Source: Dactylonectria macrodidyma (lineage: Eukaryota > Ascomycota > Sordariomycetes > Hypocreales > Nectriaceae). Taken from it: a stretch of 64,000 nt of DNA. Shown here one piece after another: positions 51,839 to 61,861 of the stretch. How positions within the stretch are numbered: the first letter of the stretch is position 1; each line of letters starts with the position of its first letter. The notes under the pieces are model-generated. The model made no database searches and was not told the origin of the DNA. It saw only the letters and a list, made by a program, of their open reading frames with translations. Where the stretch lies: assembly GCA_020744425.1 (NCBI GenBank), contig JAGMUV010000056.1, positions 1-64,000 on the forward strand, in the 5' to 3' direction. Made by a program: the position numbers and the translations under genes.

Positions 51839-53698
51839 ACGTACATGATAAGCTTGCGTGACAAACAAGCTTGCGTGACAAAAATGCTAACTTTTAAAAT
51901 AAAAATCACAATAAAAACACAACAAACTATTTTATTAATTAAAACAAATCGCTATCCTCATCTCCAGAGGTCTCAATTACAGCCTGACAGGTCCTTGCAT
52001 TATGACCGGCCTTTCTACAAGTTCCACAGCGCCTTTCCCTCCGCATCGCCGACCTCCCTCGACCACCACTTCTCGACGATTCAGCTGCCACCTGTGCATC
52101 AACATCTCTCTGATCTATCTCACCCCTTCCCCCATCTACAGTCATCTTCCCTCCTTGACGTAGGCGGGTTCTTTTTGCTCTGCGCCGCTTACTAAGAGTC
52201 TCATTTGCCTGTCGAAGGATCTGGTTCTTAGACTTTAATAATGCCATTTAATGCATTATTGCCTTTATTCCTTTAGAAAATGACTCAAGCGCCTCAAGAA
52301 TTGATGCTGGAGAGCTGCTCTGATGCCTTCTTACTCGTCTTTTAAGGTATTCAGACTGCGAACTAGCCTTAAGCACTGTCTTTAGGGTCTTTGAGACCCA
52401 AGGGTCAGGGAGGCCGACCTCCTCTGCAGCCGGTGTTAGAGTCCGTAGCTGCACATCAAGCTTCGATATAACATATTCTGGGTTTAAGGGAATAAGTCCA
52501 GCCCCTCGAAAACCTCCTTTAATATTACTCCTTATTATAGCGGCTGCGTGGGCAGTGTAGAAGGCTGGGAAGAACTCGGTCTTTGAAACGTGGGTTATAG
52601 AGCATCTGATCAATTGCTCAATTGCTCGACCATAGGCTGTTTTAAGCGGCCCAAAGCACCCGACATCAAGAGGCTGGAGCAGGTGAGATGAATGAGGCGG
52701 CATACAAAGTGGAATAATATCATTCTCTTCACAATATTTCTCAAAGTCGACGTAGTGGTGACTTTCATGCCCATCGAGGATCAGAAGACGATAGCGACCG
52801 GTCGATCGATTCTTTGTATGCCGATCAAAGTGCTTGAGCCACTCAAGACCTGTTTCATTATCGGTCCAGCCATTTGGAGTTGTTGCAATAGCCCAATCGC
52901 CCGGGAGGTTGCTTTCCCGGTACCAGTTGGCGAGGTGATATTGGCCCGCAACCACGATGAACGGCTGGATCGCCCAGCCTTCTGCATTGATCGCCTGAAT
53001 GACTGTAACCCATTCCCGGTTTCCAGGCTGGACTGATTTCGGGTTTCCACGCCTATCTGCGCCTGTGACGACCATTCCGCTTGCGATTATGCCCATCATA
53101 AAGCCGGTCTCATCAAAGTTGTAGATATCAGCTAGGTCAATACCATATTTCGCGATTATGTTCTCCACGAGCCTGAACCAGTCGCGAATAATAGTCAGAT
53201 CTTCGCATTTGGCTCTTTGATAGTCGTATTTACGAAAAAAACGCGTCTTAAGCTCTTAGTGTCGCCTAACGAAGTTGGAAGCCCAGCGCTTGCCGACGGG
53301 TGACGCGTCGCGGTCGGCGAGCAGTCGGTTGGCCATTTCTTCAACACCACGCAGTCGCGGGGGGAATCCTCGCGAATCCAGGTCGAGGATGAACTGAATA
53401 ATGATCTGCTCCTCTAGATCGGACAGCTTGCGCGATTTGGGGATCCAATCGCGTCTGGATTGAATCCCCTTCTGCCGGCGCCATAGCAGCATACGGCCAA
53501 CTTTGTAGATCTCTGCAGCGCGTCGGAGCTTTAATTTCAGGTCATTTTGAAGGGCCTGAAGCGCAAGAAGGATTCTACCCTCAACATTAGGGTTAGACAT
53601 ATTTCGTGGTTGAGAATTAATTGATTAAATGGAGAAGATGTAGGTGAAGGGATTTTTGTCACGCAAGCTTGTTTGTCACGCAAGCTTATTATGTACGT
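51839..53698 (-). mobile_element. Fot1/pogo-type element (1860 bp)
   Basis: Inverted repeats of about 48 bp with one mismatch begin ACGTACATGATAAGCTTGCG (51839) and, on the minus strand, ACGTACATAATAAGCTTGCG (from 53698). TA flanks both ends (51837-51838, 53699-53700). Each end holds two tandem AAGCTTGCGTGACAAA modules. It encodes one transposase on the minus strand with only two stops, so it is the least decayed DNA transposon here. Confidence 0.9.
51939..53600 (-). pseudogene. Fot1/Tan1-like pogo transposase with two stops
   Basis: One continuous frame of 554 codons from the ATG at 53600 to the stop at 51939. N-terminal HTH (KLKLRRAAEIYKV), CENP-B-type region (GKRWASNFVRRH, ELKTRFFRKYDYQRAK), DDE domain with DLADIYNFDETGFMMG and LLILDGHESH, then PPHSSHLLQPLDVGCFGPLK. 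The C-terminal end has FRGAGLIPLNPE, an Arg-rich stretch and a CCHC knuckle CGTCRKAGHNARTC. TAA codons at 53258-53256 and 52250-52248 interrupt it; the second lies in H-stop-MALL, where the family has Gln. CAA to TAA explains both. With read-through the protein would be full length, so the element may have died recently. Confidence 0.85.
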
Positions 53699-54217
53699 TA
53701 TATAGTTAGTGTTTACTCTGAAGTTAACTGCTGTGCCTAAGTGGCAACTATTGACAATAAGGTCTATTAGCTATGTCTTATTAAGCCATACTATAAAATT
53801 TTATTAATTAGCTTAAAGCTTACGATGTATTAGCATTTAAAGAGGCGTTTCCTAGAGATCTTAGTATTAATAAATGCTATTAGTCGCGCATTGACCCAGT
53901 TGCGTATATCTCTAAAACTTTCATGCATCCAGTTACGCTAATGTCAGCTATGTTCGATTCTGGCTATATTATTAGTGGATCTCGGGCATTAGAATTCTTC
54001 GTCCCAGGGTCCATTATACTGCAGTCAGACTAAGACTTCTACGTCCCCGGTTATAAAGAATCCGTCGCCGATATGATTAATGTCCTAGCTTTATATAGTG
54101 TAACTTAGGACTTAGAAGGTAATGCAATCATTACCGCTTTAACGCAAAGTGGAACTGTGGAAGTTGCTATTAGAACTATAGAGGCCTTGGCATTATGGAT
54201 GTCGCAGTTAGATGCAG

Positions 54218-54671
54218 TGTCACGACCCAAGCTAAGGCGTCCAAGGGACCAAGTGGCGAAGGGTGGCAAAACCCTTGGACCTTGAGAACCAAGCGGCGAG
54301 GCTGATGAGTCAGCCTCACGGGCGAATCAGGGAAGGAGCGATGGAGCGACAGGAGCGATGGGAACGAGGGAGCAACGCTCCTCGCGCTCCATCGCTCCCA
54401 TTGAAACCTTAACCTTAAATGGTCGAACAAGAGCACGTTCGGCCACGATTGACCAAGCAGACCAGAATAGTATATATAGCTTCACTCATTCCCACTTCCC
54501 TATGTCCAGATAGCTCTCCAGCTTTCAATACAATTTGATTACTCAAGAATACTTCTTGACATTATCAGACGTGATTCGCCACCCTACGCTCAGTACGTTA
54601 CGCCCCGTTTCAGCTGCCAACATAAACCAGTCGGGTTACGGTTTACTACGTTGGGAACCTTGACCGTCACA
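54218..54671 (+). repeat. 5' LTR of element 2
   Basis: 454 bp with a TATA-like TATATATAG at 54471-54479. AGCTTTCAA at 54520-54528, about 49 bp further, is complementary to the candidate priming site after the LTR and so marks the likely RNA 5' end. Confidence 0.95.
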
Positions 54672-54673
54672 CG

Positions 54674-54682
54674 TTGAAAGCT
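54674..54682 (+). promoter_or_regulatory. Candidate self-complementary primer binding site, element 2
   Basis: TTGAAAGCT starts two bases after the 5' LTR and is the exact reverse complement of AGCTTTCAA at 54520-54528. As in element 1, there is no TGG of a tRNA site. Confidence 0.55.
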
Positions 54683-54734
54683 CTTGTTCAGTTGTACGCC
54701 GCGTCACGCTGAGCAATAACGAAGTCTCGACAAT

Positions 54735-56441
54735 ATGCCTGCCAAAGGTACTACTGGAGAATCCTCCAAGGGAATGCAGCCTCAGGACTCCCCACCGAAG
54801 GACCATGAAGAAGACATTGTCCGAATGTCTGATTCGGATGAAGACGATGACAAAAGAATCCGAGTCTTACATGAACGTGTCAAGAGCCTCATGGCGGTGG
54901 TCGAAAGTCAGCACGGAGCCATTGAAAGAATGAAGCAGATCGAGGAAAGAAACCTCGCCCAATTCGAGCTTAGCAAGGCACAGCAGGCGGAAGAAACCGA
55001 GAGGCTCCGGAACAATAACAAGACCCTGCAGGAACAGGTCGACAAGCTCGTCGGAACCTATGAAGAACGGAACCGACACAGGAACGAACAAATCAACACC
55101 ATCGAAAGTCTTGCCAACCAGGCCAATGGAGGGAAAGATCTCGGAGAAATCATCAAGCCTCACAAACCAACCAAGTTTGACGGAGACCAGAAGAAGCTCA
55201 AAACATTCCTGACGGAGCTACGCACCTACTTTCACTACTACCCCACGCAATTCTTCAAGCACGAAAACCGTGTCAAGTTCGCAGGAAGCTGCCTCACCGG
55301 AAGCGCGCTAGGATGGTTCGAGCCATTCCTCAGCGATTACGTACGAGGAAGCCCGAGCGATGTGACCATGACAATCTTTCGAGACTACGACACATTCGAA
55401 GATAGGATGAAAAAGGTCTTCGGGGAAGTAGATGAAGTACAGGCGGCCACTGATCGACTGATGAGACTGAAGCAAACAAAAGCTGCATCCGAATATGTCG
55501 CCAACTTCCTTCAGGTAGCCTCCAGAATACCTTGGGATGAGACATACTTCAAGGATAGGTTCTATCGAGGCCTCAAGGAAGATGTCAAGGACGAACTCTG
55601 CAAGATTGACAAGGCTATGATGACATTGGATAACTACATGGAAACGGCAGTCAAGATCGACAATCGAAACTTCGCGAGACGCCAGGAAAAGAAGGGGAAC
55701 TACAACTACCCTCAATACAAGGCTAAGAACCAGTCCAACCAGGGACAAAAGAGACAGCCTGACACCTCTCACGGCACTGAACCCGGACCCATGAATATGG
55801 GGAACGTTCAGAAAGGAAGAGAGAGGAGACCGAGAGACATCAGCAAGATCAAATGCTACAATTGCGGCGAGTATGGGCATTATTCGTCTAACTGCGAACA
55901 GGCGAAGAAGCCAAGGAGCCAAGGCAAGAAACAGGTTAACATAGTCCAAAACCAGGACGACGAAGAGGCAACTCGAGCAATTAGAACGACCAAGCCTGAT
56001 CACAAGAATCTCGGATGGATACATTGCTATGACGACAAGTGCATCGACCACTTGGACGAAAAAGTAGTCAATGCTATCTTCCCGAAACCTACCAAGGAAC
56101 TCGAGTCTTCACGAACACGTACGGTGGCCATGGTACGAAGGACTCCAGCGGAGGAATATCCTGAAACTAGTGACGAAGGAAACGACCCTGATCTCTACGA
56201 GCAACGACTGCCGTGGAGGAGCCAGGAGTGCGAACAAGAACACCCCGAAAACAACTCCAAGGGACAGTCCGAACAAGATTCAGAATATCTGTCGGACACG
56301 GAAGAAGTCACAAGCAAAGAATCTCGATTCCTCACGGAACGAACCCTGCGAGGGGAGAGCAGGAAGTCTCGACAAGAACGACGACGACTATCGAGAGACA
56401 ATGCAACACTCGGGAACCCAAACGACGAACGCCACCTGTAG
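54735..56441 (+). CDS. Gag polyprotein of chromovirus element 2
   Basis: 568 residues starting at an ATG 64 bp after the LTR. The acidic N-terminus is followed by a long coiled coil (about residues 45-130), a capsid-like domain (about 145-330; TFLTELRTYFHYYP, GSALGWFEPFLSDY) and a basic linker. A CCHC zinc knuckle CYNCGEYGHYSSNC lies near residue 375. The C-terminal part is Glu/Arg-rich and overlaps pol by 250 bases. A canonical slippery heptamer lies 16 bases before its TAG stop. Confidence 0.93.
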   Translation: MPAKGTTGESSKGMQPQDSPPKDHEEDIVRMSDSDEDDDKRIRVLHERVKSLMAVVESQHGAIERMKQIEERNLAQFELSKAQQAEETERLRNNNKTLQEQVDKLVGTYEERNRHRNEQINTIESLANQANGGKDLGEIIKPHKPTKFDGDQKKLKTFLTELRTYFHYYPTQFFKHENRVKFAGSCLTGSALGWFEPFLSDYVRGSPSDVTMTIFRDYDTFEDRMKKVFGEVDEVQAATDRLMRLKQTKAASEYVANFLQVASRIPWDETYFKDRFYRGLKEDVKDELCKIDKAMMTLDNYMETAVKIDNRNFARRQEKKGNYNYPQYKAKNQSNQGQKRQPDTSHGTEPGPMNMGNVQKGRERRPRDISKIKCYNCGEYGHYSSNCEQAKKPRSQGKKQVNIVQNQDDEEATRAIRTTKPDHKNLGWIHCYDDKCIDHLDEKVVNAIFPKPTKELESSRTRTVAMVRRTPAEEYPETSDEGNDPDLYEQRLPWRSQECEQEHPENNSKGQSEQDSEYLSDTEEVTSKESRFLTERTLRGESRKSRQERRRLSRDNATLGNPNDERHL

Positions 56442-59400
56442 GAGGGCCGCAGGCGGGCGAAATTAGGGAAGAACTCCCTACAAGGGCACTCAGAAGTGCA
56501 GGAAAACCCGGACAGCGACAGAAGTCGTTCAACCTCTCAGTACGAATACGCGGAAAGGAGTATAACGCTTTGGTAGACAGCGGTGCAGAAGAGAACTACA
56601 TGGACCCCGAAGTGGTCAACGAACTTGGACTCAGATGGAAGTACAAGAAGAGACCGTACAGAGCCGAGAACCTGGAGGGACAACCGTTCACCTCGAATGG
56701 AGGACGAGTAGACCGAGAGATTGATCACCTCAAAGTCCAAATCGACGAAAGAAATCAAGGAATCACGTTCGATGTGATTGCCATGAGCCACGATTTGGTC
56801 CTAGGTTACAAATGGCTGTACAAGTACAACCCATGGATTGATTGGAGAACTGGCCAGGTGCGGCAATGGAACGACGCACTCTCCAACGATGACGACGAGT
56901 CAGACGATGAATTGAGATCTCAACCTTCTACCGATGACGACGGAGAAGGATGGCATGAGGAAGGAACCCCCTCACCACCCAAAGGGACACGACATATCAG
57001 TGCGAGAAAAGAAGCAAACCGCACTAGAAGAACCATTGCTTTCGTCAAACGCAAACTCAAGCAAATGGATGAAGTCCTCGAGCTTCAGAAGAAAGCTTTC
57101 GAAGGAGGACATACACCAACCAACAAACAAGAAAGGCTCAAGAACGTACCCTTGCAGTACCGCATCTATCAGAAGCTGTTTGAAGAAGAACTGGAAACCG
57201 GACTACCAGAACACAGCGAATGGGACCTCGAAATAGAACTAAAAGTTGGAACAAAACCAAAGTTCTATCCCATCTACAACCTCAACGAAGTGGAGCTACG
57301 AACGCTGAAGGAATACCTCCAAGACATGCTGAGGAAAGGATACATCCGAATCTCCAAGTCCTCGGCAGGATACCCAGTCATGTTTGTGCCCAAGAAGAAT
57401 GGAAAACTCAGACTCGTTATCGACTATCGGCAACTCAACGACATTACCCTCAAGGATCGAACGCCGTTGCCCCTAGTCACAGAGCTACGAGACAGACTGC
57501 ACAACAAGAAATGGTTTACAGCTCTAGATCTCAAGGGAGCTTACAACCTTATCCGTATCAAGGAAGGAGATGAATGGAAAACAGCATTTCGAACGAAATT
57601 CGGACTGTTTGAATACGCAGTCATGCCGTTTGGCTTGACAAACGCACCAGCGGCATTTCAGCGAATGATCAACCACGTGCTGAGAGAACATCTCGACGAC
57701 TTTGTGGTATGCTATCTGGACGACATCCTAATCTTTTCAGAAACGGAAGAAGAACACACGGAACACGTCCATAAAGTTCTCAAGGCACTCCAAGATGCAA
57801 ACCTACTCGTCGAACCCGAGAAAAGCATATTCCACACACACGAAGTAGAATTCTTGGGACACATCATCAGCCCGAACGAAATTCGGATGGACCCCAAGAA
57901 GATAGCGGCCGTCAGAGATTGGCCACGACCGAAGAACCTTAAGGAAGTACAATCCTTCATAGGATTCGCAAACTACTACCGAAGGTTTATACGCAATTTT
58001 GGGAAAATCGCAATACCGTTGACTGAACTTACAAAGAAGGAGACAAGATTCATCTGGACCCAAAAGGCAGAAGAAGCGTTCCAAGCACTCAAGGAGGCAA
58101 TCCTGAAAGAACCCGTTCTAGCCACATTCGACCCCGCCAAAGAAGTCGAATTAGAGACTGATGCGTCAGACTACGCATTAGGGGCCCAAGTTGGACAACG
58201 AGATGGAAATGGCAAGCTACATCCAATAGCCTTCTATTCACGAAAACTACACGGAGCCGAGCTCAACTATCCTATCTACGACAAAGAATTTCTTGCAATT
58301 GTCAATGCTTTTAAGGAATTTCGACACTATCTCCTAGGAAGTCAGCACAAGGTCAAGGTCTACACAGACCACAAGAACATATCCCATTTTGCAACGACAC
58401 AAAAACTCAGCGGAAGGCAACTCAGATACGCTGAATACCTCTCTGAATTCGACTATGCCATCATCCACAGGAAAGGATCAGAGAACGGACGAGCTGACGC
58501 TATCAGCCGACGAAGTGACTTCAAGACAGAACAAACCATTGTGCAAGATCAAATCCTGCACCAGACGCCAGAAGGTCACTATGAACAACGACAAGTAGCC
58601 TACATCCAGCAGGCAAAACTCATGGAAACTCGAAGAATCGCTTTTATCGACAAAATCACGGAAGAACAACTGTTCCATGGGATTTACGAACACAACCAGG
58701 ACATTGCAGAAGAAGAAAAAACGGGGAAAATGCAAGTACCAACACACCTTCAAGAAGCTCTGGTCAAACACATCCATGAACACAGACTGCACGGACATCC
58801 CAGAATAGCCAAGATGATGGAACGACTCAAACGAACCTATGAATTCCCGAAAATGAAAAACGTGGTGCAGACGGTACTACAACGATGTGACTTGTGTGCA
58901 CGCACCAAAGCACGACGGCATAAGCCCTACGGCAAGCTCAAGCCATTGGAAGTCGCAGAGCGACCTTGGCAATCGATCACTATGGATTTTATTACCAAAC
59001 TACCGATTTCAGAAGACCCCGCTACAGGAGTACACTACGACAGCATACTCGTAATCGTTGACCGATTAACGAAGTTTTCCTATTTTCTACCATTCAACGA
59101 ACAGACGGATTCCGAACAGCTTGCCTACATATTCATGCGAAATATTGTTAGCGTACACGGAATGCCTGACGAGATCATCTCTGACAGAGGATCAACATTG
59201 GATTCTAAGTTCTGGAAAGGCCTCATGGCTCAACTAGGACTGCACCCACGAATGTCAACGGCCTACCGACCCCAGGTAGATGGACAGACGGAACGAGTCA
59301 ACCAGATTGTGGAAACATACCTACGATGTTACATCAACTACGAGCAGAACAATTGGGCAAAACTGCTGCCTATGGCTCAGTTCGCTTACAACACCTCACT

Positions 59401-60073
59401 CCAAGAAAGCATCAAGACCACACCAGCTTACGCGTTATTTGGTTACACACCAGACCCGTATAGAGACTCATACGATGGAATCCAAAACGTCAAAGCAATC
59501 CTCGAAGCGGACAAGTTGAGAGAACTACACACGGAACTGAGGACGGAACTCGAGTTCGTACGAGAACGAATGAAGCGCTACTACGACCAGAAAAGATCGG
59601 AAGGACCGACTTTTTCGGAGGGAGACATGGTCTACCTATCCACAAAAAACATCGAGACAAAGCGCCCAAGTAAAAAACTCGACTTCAAATACCTCGGACC
59701 ATTCAAAATTCTCAAGAAGCTCTCAGACAGCACCTACAAATTGGACTTACCACCGAAGGTCAAGCTCCATCCAGTCTTTAACATTTCATTACTCGAATCA
59801 GCGGAAGGAACAATCAAAGTCGACACAGGCTACGACGACGATATGGAAGTTGAAGACGAACGAGAATACGAGCCAGAGAAAATCCTCAAAGCAAGAAGAA
59901 ACGAGGAAAAGGGAAATCGATTGGAATACCTGGTCAAGTGGAAAGGGTACACCGACGCCGAAAATACCTGGGAACCAGCCAAACACCTCATCAATGCCCA
60001 ACGTTTGCTGAAGAACTTTCACCAACCACCGCGTCGAAACCAGCGGAAAAGCTCAAAGAATTCCAATCGATAG
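56192..60073 (+). CDS. Pol polyprotein of chromovirus element 2 (PR-RT-RH-IN-chromodomain)
   Basis: The frame is open from 56192 (after TGA 56189) to TAG at 60071; the functional entry is probably the -1 frameshift at 56417-56423. Domains in order: protease with NALVDSGAEENYMD, reverse transcriptase with YLDD at 57713-57724, RNase H starting ETDASDYALG, integrase with an HH-CC zinc region (HGHPRIAK, CDLCARTKA) and the DDE residues in ITMDFITKL, IISDRGSTLD and QTERVNQ, then a GPF module (YLGPFKIL) and a chromodomain (LEYLVKWKGYTDAENTWEP). All catalytic motifs are present. The end overlaps the 3' end of the antisense gene by 83 bases. Confidence 0.93.
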   Translation, partial: SLRATTAVEEPGVRTRTPRKQLQGTVRTRFRISVGHGRSHKQRISIPHGTNPARGEQEVSTRTTTTIERQCNTREPKRRTPPVGGPQAGEIREELPTRALRSAGKPGQRQKSFNLSVRIRGKEYNALVDSGAEENYMDPEVVNELGLRWKYKKRPYRAENLEGQPFTSNGGRVDREIDHLKVQIDERNQGITFDVIAMSHDLVLGYKWLYKYNPWIDWRTGQVRQWNDALSNDDDESDDELRSQPSTDDDGEGWHEEGTPSPPKGTRHISARKEANRTRRTIAFVKRKLKQMDEVLELQKKAFEGGHTPTNKQERLKNVPLQYRIYQKLFEEELETGLPEHSEWDLEIELKVGTKPKFYPIYNLNEVELRTLKEYLQDMLRKGYIRISKSSAGYPVMFVPKKNGKLRLVIDYRQLNDITLKDRTPLPLVTELRDRLHNKKWFTALDLKGAYNLIRIKEGDEWKTAFRTKFGLFEYAVMPFGLTNAPAAFQRMINHVLREHLDDFVVCYLDDILIFSETEEEHTEHVHKVLKALQDANLLVEPEKSIFHTHEVEFLGHIISPNEIRMDPKKIAAVRDWPRPKNLKEVQSFIGFANYYRRFIRNFGKIAIPLTELTKKETRFIWTQKAEEAFQALKEAILKEPVLATFDPAKEVELETDASDYALGAQVGQRDGNGKLHPIAFYSRKLHGAELNYPIYDKEFLAIVNAFKEFRHYLLGSQHKVKVYTDHKNISHFATTQKLSGRQLRYAEYLSEFDYAIIHRKGSENGRADAISRRSDFKTEQTIVQDQILHQTPEGHYEQRQVAYIQQAKLMETRRIAFIDKITEEQLFHGIYEHNQDIAEEEKTGKMQVPTHLQEALVKHIHEHRLHGHPRIAKMMERLKRTYEFPKMKNVVQTVLQRCDLCARTKARRHKPYGKLKPLEVAERPWQSITMDFITKLPISEDPATGVHYDSILVIVDRLTKFSYFLPFNEQTDSEQLAYIFMRNIVSVHGMPDEIISDRGSTLDSKFWKGLMAQLGLHPRMSTAYRPQVDGQTERVNQIVETYLRCYINYEQNNWAKLLPMAQFAYNTSLQESIKTTPAYALFGYTPDPYRDSYDGIQNVKAILEADKLRELHTELRTELEFVRERMKRYYDQKRSEGPTFSEGDMVYLSTKNIETKRPSKKLDFKYLGPFKILKKLSDSTYKLDLPPKVKLHPVFNISLLESAEGTIKVDTGYDDDMEVEDEREYEPEKILKARRNEEKGNRLEYLVKWKGYTDAENTWEPAKHLINAQRLLKNFHQPPRRNQRKSSKNSNR
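56417..56459 (+). promoter_or_regulatory. -1 ribosomal frameshift signal, element 2
   Basis: In the gag frame the codons read AAC CCA AAC, so C-CCA-AAC (56417-56423) is a canonical X-XXY-YYZ heptamer in the right phase. After a 6-base spacer, CGCCACCTG (56430-56438) can pair with CAGGCGGGCG (56450-56459) with one mismatch and one bulge; the gag TAG is in the loop. A -1 slip gives CCC AAA CGA, which enters the pol frame (PKRRTPPVGG). Confidence 0.75.
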
Positions 60074-60672
60074 TATCCAACACATCCGGTGGAAGCTGAG
60101 CAGCATCCAGGAAACCCGCCTCAGCACCTTGACGCTCCTCCGTTTCAAGACGATCCAATTCATCTAAATCTTCCACCTCTCTCGCATCCATGGCCTCCGC
60201 CGCAGGAATACCTTTCTCCTCCAAATGATCCTCCATTTTTTCAATCCGCTCCAGCTTCGCAAAAGCCGCCATAATTTGAGCCTGGGTGTCCTGGACCATC
60301 TTTTGTGACAACTCCAGGGAGCTACGGAGGGCGGCCAACTCGTTTCGAGTGTCCAAACGCTGTTGACGCAACTTTTTCTTCTCACGAACGATTCTAAGGA
60401 CTAGGAGGGTGAGTCAGCACAAACACCAGAAAAGCAACCAAGGAAGGACACCCATGAGTCGCGGCCTCGGAACCTGAGCGCTCACACGATTGATGAGCCT
60501 TCACGCATTCAGAACAACGAGAGGAACCCGGCCCAACAATGCAGGGACGCCCGGTGCGGGCGCAAAAAGCACACGGCGTCATTTCGACACCGAAAATTTC
60601 AACGAACTCTGCGAGAGTTTCGACTTCTCGATTTTTTCGCGCTGTCGAACGTTTCACGACTCTGCCCGACAT
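59991..60672 (-). CDS. Antisense spliced gene within element 2, Zn2Cys6-like cysteine pattern
   Basis: The ATG at 60672 opens exon 1 (60672-60450); a 49-nt intron (60449-60401, gtcctt...ctgactcaccctcctag) joins exon 2 (60400-59991), giving 210 residues. Exon 1 has a basic N-terminus and six cysteines spaced C-x2-C-x6-C-x8-C-x2-C-x6-C (CAFCARTGRPC...CSECVKAHQSC), which satisfies the spacing of fungal Zn2Cys6 DNA-binding domains. The usual basic run between Cys 2 and Cys 3 is weak. Exon 2 is a basic coiled coil (REKKKLRQQRLDTRNELAAL) followed by an acidic tail. Its 3' end overlaps pol. Function is unknown; it could control the element or the host. A Zn-binding non-DNA role is the main alternative. 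Confidence 0.6.
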
Positions 60673-60757
60673 ACTGTCAGCATGATGACAGGACGAAGGA
60701 AAGGAAATTTGACGAACCAACACAAGTGGGGAGCTACGGCCTTGAGGACAAGACCAT

Positions 60758-60773
60758 TGGGAGGGAGACATCG
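60758..60773 (+). promoter_or_regulatory. Polypurine tract of element 2
   Basis: TGGGAGGGAGACATCG precedes the 3' LTR; the purine run GGGAGGGAGA is the likely plus-strand primer, a few bases from the LTR. Confidence 0.6.
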
Positions 60774-61227
60774 TGTCACGACCCAAGCTAAGGCGTCCAA
60801 GGGACCAAGTGGCGAAGGGTGGCAAAACCCTTGGACCTTGAGAACCAAGCGGCGAGGCTGATGAGTCAGCCTCACGGGCGAATCAGGGAAGGAGCGATGG
60901 AGCGACAGGAGCGATGGGAACGAGGGAGCAACGCTCCTCGCGCTCCATCGCTCCCATTGAAACCTTAACCTTAAATGGTCGAACAAGAGCACGTTCGGCC
61001 ACGATTGACCAAGCAGACCAGAATAGTATATATAGCTTCACTCATTCCCACTTCCCTATGTCCAGATAGCTCTCCAGCTTTCAATACAATTTGATTACTC
61101 AAGAATACTTCTTGACATTATCAGACGTGATTCGCCACCCTACGCTCAGTACGTTACGCCCCGTTTCAGCTGCCAACATAAACCAGTCGGGTTACGGTTT
61201 ACTACGTTGGGAACCTTGACCGTCACA
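60774..61227 (+). repeat. 3' LTR of element 2
   Basis: 454 bp, identical to the 5' LTR by eye, followed by TGCAG at 61228-61232. Confidence 0.95.
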
Positions 61228-61861
61228 TGCAGCCATAATAATCACATTAATGGGAGAGAGCTTGTATTAAGTTTTATCGGCCTTTCTAAGATCTATACGG
61301 AGCTCTTATAATAAAAGCTACACTATCAGCATTGTCCTAGATAACTAAGTAGTGGTCATGCTAAACCAATTCCTACTAGACGAGAGGCCTGTAGACTCAG
61401 CGACCTATAAAGACAGTGCAGGGCAATCCTTTAATCTACTGCGTGGTTCAATAATGATAAGCACAGGCACACAGCCTGTGCAATTAATTATTAGCTGCTA
61501 TTATTTAGGAGTATGAAGTTACTTAAGCTTTATTAAAGACTTTTACGCAAGCTATGTGCAATGCTTTATCAGTGGATGGTGTGCAAGCCATTTGTACTAC
61601 GCTGACGCTAGTGCTAGGAAGGCATACTTGTGGTAACGGCCTGAGATGAGCACAGCTATTAAGACAGCTATCGTAAAGTACTAGAAAAGAGGGTTTGAGT
61701 TCTTCTCTGCTCCTAAAACCAGTCCTACCCCTCAGCAGCTAAAGGATAGTCATAGAATGTTTTTAGACTACAGTGATATATACTAGCAATTCATACGAAG
61801 CAGCAACTAGAGCTTACTTCAAAAATGGCTCACTAAGCGCCGCTAGAATATTGATAGCATA

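Larger units (their letters stand above)
54218..61227 (+). mobile_element. Full-length Ty3/gypsy chromovirus (element 2)
   Basis: This element is 7010 bp with two 454-bp LTRs (54218-54671, 60774-61227) that read as identical, start TGTCACG and end CGTCACA. The 5-bp target duplication TGCAG is at 54213-54217 and 61228-61232. Gag and pol are intact and overlap in the -1 frame. A spliced antisense gene lies between pol and the 3' LTR. It is not related closely to element 1 in LTR sequence, but shares the same domain order and priming layout. Confidence 0.95.

Noticed and set aside
54176..54436. Frame inside the LTR of element 2 (and its copy at 60654-60992)
   Set aside because: Lies in the LTR, has no domain, and is simply duplicated with it.
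55308..56051. 247-codon minus-strand frame antisense to gag of element 2
   Set aside because: Hydrophobic composition follows from the reverse complement of Glu/Lys-rich gag codons; no motif or intron, unlike the antisense gene at 59991-60672.
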